5,052 bases of DNA from Verrucomicrobiia bacterium (GTDB lineage: Bacteria > Verrucomicrobiota > Verrucomicrobiia > CAIQCK01). The first letter of the stretch is position 1. The number at the start of each line of letters is the position of its first letter. Positions 1 through 5,052 of this stretch are shown here, one piece after another. Location of the stretch: NCBI GenBank assembly GCA_026417675.1, contig JAOACV010000246.1, positions 1 to 5,052 of the forward strand. Direction: 5' to 3'. Below the pieces are notes generated by a model. It was given only the letters and a program-made list of their open reading frames with translations, made no database searches and was not told the origin of the DNA. The translations under genes and the position numbers were made by a program.

Positions 1-1
1 C

Positions 2-775
2 TACCCGCACAGTCCCGTGACCAACGCGGTCTTGAGATGGTTCACGCAGCCGGCGTTGCCGCGCGCCCGGCTCGTGCAGGCGGTCTGCCACAGCTTGGCG
101 GCGCGAGCGCGACAGCTCGGCGCACGCGAGGTGGTGGTCGTGCCTAACGGCGTGGATACGGCCAGGTTCCAACCCGGCGACCGCGCGGCGCTGCGACGGC
201 AACTGGCCTTGGACGCAAACGAGAAACTGATCGTTTGCGCCGCCCGGCTCAGTCCAGAGAAATGCCACGACGTGCTTCTGCGCAGCGTGGCGGAACTTCG
301 CCGGCGCGCGATGCCGGTGCGGCTGTTGTTGATCGGCGCGGGACCGAGCGCGAACCGCTTGCGGCGAATGGCGCGCCAGTTGGGTCTAGGCGAACGGGTC
401 CGGTTTCTCGGCCATCAACCGCAGGCCGCCCTCGCGCAATACCTGGCTGCCAGCGATGTGTTCGTGTTGGCATCGCTGGCCGAGGGGCTGCCGGTGAGCA
501 TCCTGGAAGCAATGGCTTGTGGCACAGCCGTCATCGCCTCCGACGTGGACGGCACGCCGGACATCATCACCGACGGCGAGAACGGTTTTCTGGTGCCGCC
601 GCGCGACGTCGCGGCGCTGACGGCGCGTTTGGAGCAAGTGCTGTCCGACGACGCACTGCGAACGCGTCTGGCCGACGCCGGCTTGCGCCGCATTCGCGAA
701 CGATTCTGCTGGGAGAAAATCCTGCAAGAAATGGAAGCCATCTACGCGCGTCTCGCGCCGGTAGGCAAGCTCTGA
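2..775 (+). CDS. GT4 family glycosyltransferase, C-terminal part (5' end outside window)
   Basis: The frame is open from the first bases of the window, so the GTG at 17 is probably an internal codon and the real start lies upstream. About 257 residues are present, covering the end of the acceptor domain and the whole donor-binding Rossmann domain of a GT-B glycosyltransferase. Visible landmarks are the VVVVPNGVD hinge strand (near 134-160), the ARLSPEK donor loop (near 242-262), LIGAGP (near 329-346), RVRFLGH (near 395-415), and the E-x7-E signature AEGLPVSILEAM, with its glutamates at 482-484 and 506-508. GT4 enzymes are retaining transferases that move a sugar from a nucleotide-sugar donor to a lipid-linked or soluble acceptor, normally at the cytoplasmic face of the membrane. 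Substrate cannot be read from this part. It ends with TGA 22 bp before the 3' end of the convergent second glycosyltransferase. Family assignment is firm; role in glycan assembly is inferred from context. Confidence 0.93.
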   Translation, partial: YPHSPVTNAVLRWFTQPALPRARLVQAVCHSLAARARQLGAREVVVVPNGVDTARFQPGDRAALRRQLALDANEKLIVCAARLSPEKCHDVLLRSVAELRRRAMPVRLLLIGAGPSANRLRRMARQLGLGERVRFLGHQPQAALAQYLAASDVFVLASLAEGLPVSILEAMACGTAVIASDVDGTPDIITDGENGFLVPPRDVAALTARLEQVLSDDALRTRLADAGLRRIRERFCWEKILQEMEAIYARLAPVGKL

Positions 776-786
776 AACGAGACCAC

Positions 787-806
787 CGACAGTTCGCTTA
801 CTGTCG
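787..806. terminator. Hairpin between two convergent glycosyltransferase genes
   Basis: A perfect 7-bp inverted repeat, CGACAGT and ACTGTCG, encloses a 6-nt loop (TCGCTT). It sits 11 bp after the stop of the rightward gene and overlaps the last codons and TAA stop of the leftward gene. The position fits a shared bidirectional terminator. There is no proper T-run on either side (only TCGTTT further downstream on the minus strand), so it is not a textbook intrinsic terminator. The repeat is seen directly; the function is inferred. Confidence 0.35.
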
Positions 807-1946
807 CTTGGCGCACCGTTCCAGCAGGCGGGTGACCCTGTCCATCACGACCTCGAAACTGAACCGTTCCTGGAAAACCGCGCGCGCACGCTCGCCCATC
901 GCGGCCCGGCGCTCCGGCGGCAGGGCGGCGAAACGCTCCAACGCTTCGCGCAGACTGCCCGCATCGTTCCCCGGAACCACGTAGCCCGTCGCGCCGTCCT
1001 CGATCTGCTCCGGGATGCCGCCGATGGGGCGCGCGATCACCGGCACGCCGGCGAGCATTGTTTCCAGAATGGTGACGGGCAGGTTTTCCCATTGAGACGG
1101 GTGGACGAGCACATCGGCGTCCCGGAACAAGCCCCATACCTTCTCATTCGGCAACCGTCCCCAGAAACGGACCCGGTCCTCCAGCCCCAGTTGTTTTGTC
1201 AGCGCCTCCAAGCGCGGCCTCTCCGGGCCGTCGCCCACCAGATCCAGCCGCGCGCCAGCTATTGGCGCGATGGCCTCAATGGCCTGTTCGTAATGTTTCC
1301 TGATTTCGAGCACGCCGATGCCGAGCACGTTCAGTCCGCTCGCGCTGTCGCGCGGAACACGCCGGGCAGGCAGCGTGGCCGGCGCCGGGACCGGATAGGG
1401 AATGACCTCGATGATCTCCTCCGGCACGCCCCAGTTGCGCATGGTGTTCTTCATGTATTGGCTCGGCGCGATCAGCCGGTCGTGGGTTCGCATCGCGAAC
1501 GACCGCAGCCGTTTCATCGTCTCGATCTGCCAGCCGTAACGCCGCCGTTGAAACGTCTCGAAATCGTCCTCGGTCCAGCGTCGCAGGTGCGCCGCTTCCC
1601 AGGCCAGATCGCCGTGAACGAAACTGACCAGCGGCGTGTCGCAGAGCCACTTCCGAACCAAGGCGGACTCGACGGACAAACCGTGGCCGAAGACCACATC
1701 CGCCGTGCGGGCGGCCCGGCGGATGGCGGACACGGTGCTCGAAACACGCCGCCACATCGGGGCGCGAACCGGCAGGCGCAGCACCGGGAACGAATAGCGC
1801 GCGTCGTCGTGATGGAGGTCTTCGCTCTGACAGATCAAGGAAACTCGATGGCCCGCTTTCGTCAGATGTTCCCCGCAAAGCACCGCCAGCGTCGCAGGTC
1901 CGCCGATGGCCGGCGGAAAGATGCCGGTGGTGATCAGGATTTGCAT
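798..1946 (-). CDS. GT4 family glycosyltransferase, complete
   Basis: A 382-residue GT-B glycosyltransferase, the usual GT4 length. I chose the ATG at 1944-1946 because the protein then opens directly with the first Rossmann strand and glycine loop (MQILITTGIFPPAIGGPA); an upstream in-frame start at 1988 would add 14 unlike residues. Landmarks: GG loop at residues 15-16, HGDLAWE at 111-117, the linker RLIAPSQYMKN at 157-167, GIGVLEIRKHYE at 209-220 (the R/K donor-phosphate loop), LVGDGPE at 236-242, and the E-x7-E signature with E287 and E295 in WENLPVTILETM. No signal peptide or membrane segment is evident, so it should act in the cytoplasm. The likely reaction is retaining sugar transfer from a nucleotide sugar, exact substrate unknown. 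It faces away from the methyltransferase genes and converges on the first glycosyltransferase, so it is probably its own transcription unit. No clear ribosome binding site precedes the start. It is only distantly similar to its neighbour, so not a recent duplicate. Confidence 0.95.
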   Translation of the reverse strand: MQILITTGIFPPAIGGPATLAVLCGEHLTKAGHRVSLICQSEDLHHDDARYSFPVLRLPVRAPMWRRVSSTVSAIRRAARTADVVFGHGLSVESALVRKWLCDTPLVSFVHGDLAWEAAHLRRWTEDDFETFQRRRYGWQIETMKRLRSFAMRTHDRLIAPSQYMKNTMRNWGVPEEIIEVIPYPVPAPATLPARRVPRDSASGLNVLGIGVLEIRKHYEQAIEAIAPIAGARLDLVGDGPERPRLEALTKQLGLEDRVRFWGRLPNEKVWGLFRDADVLVHPSQWENLPVTILETMLAGVPVIARPIGGIPEQIEDGATGYVVPGNDAGSLREALERFAALPPERRAAMGERARAVFQERFSFEVVMDRVTRLLERCAKRQ

Positions 1947-1988
1947 AGTTCGGAGGCTTTCACTATAACAACGCCGCGATGCTTGCAA
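1941..1988. promoter_or_regulatory. Possible overlapping divergent promoters
   Basis: The only AT-rich island between the divergent genes is ACTATAACAA around 1962-1971. On the plus strand TTGCAT (1941-1946), a 17-bp spacer and TATAAC (1964-1969) resemble a sigma-70 promoter for the methyltransferase genes. On the minus strand TTGCAA (1988-1983), a 15-bp spacer and TATAGT (1967-1962) could drive the glycosyltransferase, with a leader of only about 10 nt. The flanking TTTGCA and TGCAAA form an inverted repeat centred on the island. The -10 matches are 5 of 6; the -35 matches are weak (3 and 4 of 6). Promoter consensus in this phylum is uncertain, so this is a candidate only. Confidence 0.3.
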
Positions 1989-2044
1989 AGACCAATCTCC
2001 AGAACGGGCGGGCGGCCGCGTCCGTGCCGTTCTGAAACCAAGCC

Positions 2045-2788
2045 ATGCCGGAGGACGCCCCGCGAACGCAACGATGGTCTGATGTCAGCGACGATCCCAA
2101 CTCGCCGCAGGCGCGCGCGTTCCGCGCCGCGACGCTGAAAGCCGCCCACCGCCCTCCGGTGGCCGACAAGGTGGGCTATCTGCAGGATCTGGCGCGCGGC
2201 AAACGCGTGCTTGACATCGGCGTGGTGGACCACACGCTGGACAATCAGGCGAAACCGCAATGGCTCCACCGCGCCATCGCCTCCTCGGCGTCGTATTGCC
2301 TCGGCGTGGACATCCTCGCCGAGCCGGTCAAGACGCTTCAGGCCGCCGGCTACAACGTCCGCGTGTGCGACGTGACCAAGGATCCCCTCGGCGAACAGTT
2401 TGACGTGATGATTTGCGGCGATGTGATCGAGCACCTCGGCAATCCAGCCGGACTGTTCGAGGCCGCGCGACGCCATCTCGTGCCCGGCGGACGACTCGTG
2501 GTCAGCACGCCAAATCCTTTCTGCCTCTTCCGCATCAAGGAAACCCTGGCCGGCCGCAGCTACGAGAACGTGGATCACGTCAGCTTCCTGTTTCCATCGG
2601 GCATCGCCGAGCTGGCCGAGCGGGCCGGGTTGCGGCTGGACTCCTATCGCGGCGTGCGGCCCGTCGCCGCGCCGACGCCGCTGGCGCGGTTGTTTCGGCT
2701 GGTGAAACCTTTGCTGCTGGCTTGCGGCTGGCCGCCGGAATGCGACAGCGAGACGATCATCTACGAATGCGTCAACCCACCGCACTAA
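2045..2788 (+). CDS. Class I SAM-dependent methyltransferase (Methyltransf_11/23 type)
   Basis: A complete 247-residue protein. The ATG at 2045 is the first start after an in-frame TGA at 2033; it has no obvious ribosome binding site. The Rossmann methyltransferase core is visible in order: motif I RVLDIGVVDH at residues 54-63, the acidic end of strand 2 LGVDI at 86-90 (D89 would contact the ribose hydroxyls), VCDV at 107-110, motif IV FDVMICGDVIEHLGNP at 119-134, and LVPGGRLVVSTPNPF at 145-159. Motif I has VVDH where most families have a second and third glycine; from memory an IGC-V-x-H version is normal for one subfamily often seen in glycan clusters, so it need not be a defect. The C-terminal 60 residues probably form the substrate cap. 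It is the first of three tightly packed genes (13 bp to the next). The substrate is unknown; a sugar or lipid-linked glycan is the contextual guess. Arginine- and alanine-rich readings on the opposite strand are shadows. Confidence 0.93.
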   Translation: MPEDAPRTQRWSDVSDDPNSPQARAFRAATLKAAHRPPVADKVGYLQDLARGKRVLDIGVVDHTLDNQAKPQWLHRAIASSASYCLGVDILAEPVKTLQAAGYNVRVCDVTKDPLGEQFDVMICGDVIEHLGNPAGLFEAARRHLVPGGRLVVSTPNPFCLFRIKETLAGRSYENVDHVSFLFPSGIAELAERAGLRLDSYRGVRPVAAPTPLARLFRLVKPLLLACGWPPECDSETIIYECVNPPH

Positions 2789-2801
2789 CCGGGACACGAT
2801 C

Positions 2802-3656
2802 ATGGGACTCGATCCTCGCGGCATAAGGTTCCTGCTCTACGCCAAGACCCGCGGCGTGTCGTTTCGGACGACGGCCATGATTGGCCGTCAGCGGTTCTTT
2901 GTGGGCGCGCGGAAGTTCCAGAAGATCCTGGCGGAGTTCGGCCACAGGGCCAGCGCTGACGAGATCGGGCAGATGCTGACCGAGAGCCAGGGCTACGCGG
3001 AACCCTTTCTCAAGTGGCTGGGCGCGGAACAGATCCGATCGTTGGACGCCTCTGACTACGAGCGCGCAACCGACATCGTGGACCTGAACCAGCCGATTGC
3101 CGAAACGCTGAAGCAGCAGTTCAGCCTCGTGCTCGACGGCGGCACGCTGGAACACGTCTTCGATTTCCCGACCGCAATTCGCAACTGCATGGAGATGGTC
3201 GCTTGCGGCGGGCACTTTATCGGCATCACCCCGGCCAACAACTATCTCGGCCACGGCTTCTATCAGTTCAGCCCGGAGCTGTTCTTCCGAATCTTCAGCG
3301 AGCAAAACGGCTTTCGTGTCATGACGATGGCCATCGTCGAGATCGGCCCGTGGGCGTCGTGGTATGAAGTGCGCGACCCCCAGAGCGCCGGCCAGCGGGC
3401 GGAGTTGGTGAACGCCCGACCGACCTATCTGTTCGTGCTGGCCGAGCGGACCCAAGTGGTGCCGATATTCTCCGCGCGGCCCCACCAGAGCGATTACGTC
3501 GAGCCGCAACGACTGCACGACCCGACGGTGGCGCCCATCAAGTCATGGTTGCCTGTCTCCGTGCGCGCGGCCTACGGCGCCCTCTGTTCCGTCCGCAAAG
3601 GCGGTCTCTTCCATCGCTATGACCCCAAGGTCTTCACGAAGATGCGCATGCCGTAG
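2802..3656 (+). CDS. Methyltransferase-like protein without the glycine-rich SAM loop
   Basis: A complete 284-residue protein that starts 13 bp after the previous stop; a weak GGGA lies about 7 nt before the ATG. It resembles a conserved, usually unnamed family found in polysaccharide loci. The fold can be traced as a class I methyltransferase: TAMIGRQRFFV (residues 24-34) sits where strand 1 and motif I should be, GYAEPFLKWLGA (64-75), SLDASDYERATDIVDLN (80-96) as strands 2 and 3 with D82 at the acidic position, LVLDGGTLEHVFDFP (109-123) as motif IV, and CGGHFIGITPANN (135-147) followed by the very conserved-looking GHGFYQFSPELF (150-161). The canonical D-x-G-x-G-x-G loop is missing and there is an enlarged segment between strands 1 and 2. 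It may therefore bind SAM in a different way, or serve as a partner of the flanking methyltransferases. The C-terminal 90 residues (YDPKVF near the end) match nothing I recognise. Coding status is firm; the enzymatic role is uncertain. Confidence 0.88.
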   Translation: MGLDPRGIRFLLYAKTRGVSFRTTAMIGRQRFFVGARKFQKILAEFGHRASADEIGQMLTESQGYAEPFLKWLGAEQIRSLDASDYERATDIVDLNQPIAETLKQQFSLVLDGGTLEHVFDFPTAIRNCMEMVACGGHFIGITPANNYLGHGFYQFSPELFFRIFSEQNGFRVMTMAIVEIGPWASWYEVRDPQSAGQRAELVNARPTYLFVLAERTQVVPIFSARPHQSDYVEPQRLHDPTVAPIKSWLPVSVRAAYGALCSVRKGGLFHRYDPKVFTKMRMP

Positions 3657-3662
3657 AAAAGG
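3655..3662 (+). promoter_or_regulatory. Ribosome binding site of the TylF-type gene
   Basis: AGAAAAGG ends 6 nt before the ATG at 3669 and overlaps the TAG stop of the preceding gene. It supports that start and suggests coupled translation within the three-gene operon. It is the clearest Shine-Dalgarno-like sequence in the window, although AAAGG is only a partial match. Confidence 0.5.
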
Positions 3663-3668
3663 TTTCGC

Positions 3669-4409
3669 ATGAAACAACTGCTAGGCAAATGGCTGCGTTC
3701 GCTCGGCTACGAGGTCGTTCGAGCCGGCGCGCAGTATCCCGACCTCTCTGCGGACGACAAGCGCATCCTCGAACTGATCCGCCCCTTCACCATGACCAGC
3801 GTGGAGCGTCAGATCGCGCTGATCCACGCAACGCGCTACGTGGCGCGCAGCGGCATCGCGGGAGCCATCGCCGAGTGCGGCGTGTGGCGGGGCGGCAGCA
3901 TGATGGCCGTCGCAGCGACCTTGCTGAGCGAGGGCGTGTCCGACCGCGACCTCTATCTCTACGACACCTTTGAGGGCATGCCGGCCCCGCCCGAGGTGGA
4001 CAAGCGCAACGACGGCACGTCCGCCGCCGCCATGAAAGAGGAGTTAGAAAAGGGCGGCCAACGTTGGTGCCACGCCAGCATCCAGGAGGTCCGTCACAAC
4101 CTGCGCTCCACCGGTTACCCGGAAAACAAAGTGCATCTCGTGCCCGGCAGGGTCGAGGACACGATTCCCAAGACAATGCCCGGTCCTTTGGCGCTGTTGC
4201 GACTGGACACGGACTGGTATGAGTCCACGAAACACGAGTTGGTCCACCTTTATCCGCTTCTGGCCGTAAACGGGATTCTGATCATTGACGACTACGGCTA
4301 TTGGCAGGGCGCGAGGAAGGCTGTGGACGAATATTTCACGGAGCGGGGCGTGCGCCTCTATTTGCACCGCGTTGACGACACAGGGAGGGGGGCCATCAAG
4401 ACCGCCTAA
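3669..4409 (+). CDS. TylF/MycF-family O-methyltransferase
   Basis: A complete 246-residue protein of the TylF (macrocin O-methyltransferase) family, a typical length. Motifs in order: the family N-terminal helix TSVERQIALIHATRYV (residues 43-58), SAM motif I ECGVWRGGS at 69-77, YDTFEGMP at 98-105 (acidic D99 after strand 2), LVPGRVEDTIP at 147-157, LLRLDTDWYEST at 176-187, IIDDYGYWQGARKAVDEY at 205-222, and a final HRVDDTGRGAIK that matches the usual end of the family. In the characterised members TylF and MycF, acidic residues of the LDTD and IIDD blocks hold Mg2+ and the enzyme methylates a deoxysugar hydroxyl of a macrolide. No polyketide genes are seen here; with glycosyltransferases alongside, methylation of a sugar in a surface glycan is the more likely job, which is inference. 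It starts 12 bp after the previous gene and is the last gene of the operon. It ends tail-to-tail with the decayed lyase gene. Confidence 0.95.
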   Translation: MKQLLGKWLRSLGYEVVRAGAQYPDLSADDKRILELIRPFTMTSVERQIALIHATRYVARSGIAGAIAECGVWRGGSMMAVAATLLSEGVSDRDLYLYDTFEGMPAPPEVDKRNDGTSAAAMKEELEKGGQRWCHASIQEVRHNLRSTGYPENKVHLVPGRVEDTIPKTMPGPLALLRLDTDWYESTKHELVHLYPLLAVNGILIIDDYGYWQGARKAVDEYFTERGVRLYLHRVDDTGRGAIKTA

Positions 4410-5052
4410 ACCGTCCGTCCGGATGGGTTGCGACGGCGCATAAGAAAACGCGCGAAGCAGCCGATGTAACGCTGCATCTCTGCGCGAGAGCTATTTGTTC
4501 TCGACGCGCGACAGTTCCAGAAAGGGCGAGGGCGCCTTCCACGCTATAGTTGCCCTTGAAAGAGTAATCGGTCGGACAATCGCGGTCAGACTTGGTGAAG
4601 TAGAGCGGGTCATTGGTGTCCAATTCGTAGAAGCGCGCCCAGTTACCGTGGGGGAGGCGCGGTTTGCAGAGCCACTTGAGCATGCCGGCCAAGCCGTAGT
4701 CAATCGCCTCGCGCAAGGTCGAACTCAATCTTGTAGGTCCATCCGCCCGACTCGATCTGGCCCTGAATCAACGCCTCGCCCGCGGCGCGCGCGGCTCGCC
4801 AGTAACGTGGGTCGCCGGTGGCCTGGCACGCTTGCAGGAGCGCCAGCTCACCGACGGCGTGCCGGGCGGTTGCAACCAGATTTGCGTCTCCGTTGCCCTG
4901 CCTTCGCACCAGCGTTGCTTCAGGTCGGCCGTGTATTCCCACAGGTAGCCGCCGTGCGTGGCGCCCTTGCCGGTGAAAAAAGCGACGGCCTTTTCGAGTG
5001 CGGCGCGGGCCTGCGCGGCGAGATCGTCGTCAGCCTGCGCGGTGGCCCACGC
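4396..5052 (-). pseudogene. Decayed pectic-acid-lyase-like gene (frame-broken, internally deleted, 5' end outside window)
   Basis: Read leftward from 5052, one frame gives an (alpha/alpha)-type helix and then [16 protein letters not shown] and [12 protein letters not shown] (about 4953-4855). It then turns to nonsense and stops at 4768-4770. From about 4855 a second frame takes over with [28 protein letters not shown] and [12 protein letters not shown], and stops at 4700-4702. From about 4716 the first frame resumes with [14 protein letters not shown] and then GNWARFYELDTNDPLYFTK and PTDYSFKGN (to about 4549). From memory these are blocks of proteins annotated as pectic acid lyase (PF09492) in Planctomycetota and Verrucomicrobiota. 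In intact members the GGW..IEFD block and the WARFYEL block are separated by a long central region, absent here, so there seems to be an internal deletion at 4718-4708 as well as the frame break near 4856. The reading after 4534 looks non-homologous; another frame gives FLELSRVENK and a stop at 4491, which may be the original tail. A sequencing error could explain the first break but hardly the missing middle. Confidence 0.72.

Noticed and set aside
1944..1988. A longer start for the second glycosyltransferase at 1988, adding 14 residues.
   Set aside because: The added residues precede the first beta strand of the GT-B fold, where GT4 proteins normally begin, and would take up the AT island that looks like a promoter.
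1092..2138. A long rightward open frame of 348 codons across the second glycosyltransferase gene.
   Set aside because: It is the opposite-strand shadow of a clear GT4 gene; its translation is rich in Arg, Pro and Gln, has no recognisable domain, and overlaps both the divergent gap and the start of the methyltransferase.
1934..2824. A leftward open frame of 296 codons opposite the first methyltransferase.
   Set aside because: It lies antisense to a gene with complete methyltransferase motifs, spans the intergenic gap, and its translation has the His/Arg/Ala bias expected of a high-GC shadow frame.
2772..3518. A leftward open frame of 248 codons opposite the methyltransferase-like gene.
   Set aside because: Antisense to a gene with strong family-like motifs and correct operon spacing; no domain seen in the leftward translation.
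4381..4394. G-rich run near the end of the TylF-type gene, considered as a frameshift site or sequencing error.
   Set aside because: The frame continues through it into GAIK, which matches the usual end of the TylF family, so nothing suggests a shift.
4411..4436. Inverted repeat CCGTC/GACGG just after the TylF-type gene, considered as a terminator.
   Set aside because: Only 5 bp of stem with a 16-nt loop and no T-run; within chance expectation in this GC-rich sequence.
1..5052. CRISPR arrays, tRNA or rRNA genes, insertion sequences, long direct repeats, toxin-antitoxin or defence genes.
   Set aside because: None were seen on either strand; no repeated spacer pattern, transposase motif or terminal repeats are present, and nearly all of the sequence is accounted for by the genes listed.

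Overview
The window is GC-rich DNA (by eye a little over 60% G+C) from a bacterium. It holds part of a cell-surface or extracellular glycan (or other secondary-metabolite) biosynthesis locus: two GT4 glycosyltransferases, then three co-directional genes of the class I methyltransferase type, then a decayed gene resembling a pectic-acid-lyase family. That last family, in the layout I remember ([24 protein letters not shown] blocks), is common in Planctomycetota and Verrucomicrobiota. Together with the poor Shine-Dalgarno signals at two of the starts, this makes a PVC-group organism my best guess, but that is an inference and not shown by any marker gene.

Layout. 2-775 (+): C-terminal two thirds of a GT4 glycosyltransferase, cut by the window edge. 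798-1946 (-): a complete GT4 glycosyltransferase, convergent with the first, with a 7-bp-stem hairpin at the meeting point (787-806). 1947-2044: a 98-bp divergent intergenic region with one AT-rich island that could carry overlapping -10 elements on both strands. 2045-2788 (+): class I SAM methyltransferase. 2802-3656 (+): methyltransferase-like protein that lacks the glycine-rich SAM loop. 3669-4409 (+): TylF/MycF-type O-methyltransferase. The three are separated by only 13 and 12 bp and look like one operon. 4396-5052 (-): remains of a pectic-acid-lyase-like gene, read in two frames with an apparent loss of its middle, running off the right edge.

How they might work together: the GT4 enzymes would transfer sugars from nucleotide-sugar donors on the cytoplasmic side, and the methyltransferases could O-methylate sugars of the growing glycan. 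TylF-family enzymes are known for sugar O-methylation in macrolide tailoring, and relatives occur in polysaccharide clusters. The pairing is inferred from adjacency only. I found no RNA gene, CRISPR array, insertion sequence, phage or defence system. The most unusual items are the SAM-loop-less methyltransferase-like protein inside a three-methyltransferase operon and the doubly disrupted lyase remnant; I do not see convincing evidence for a wholly new system.
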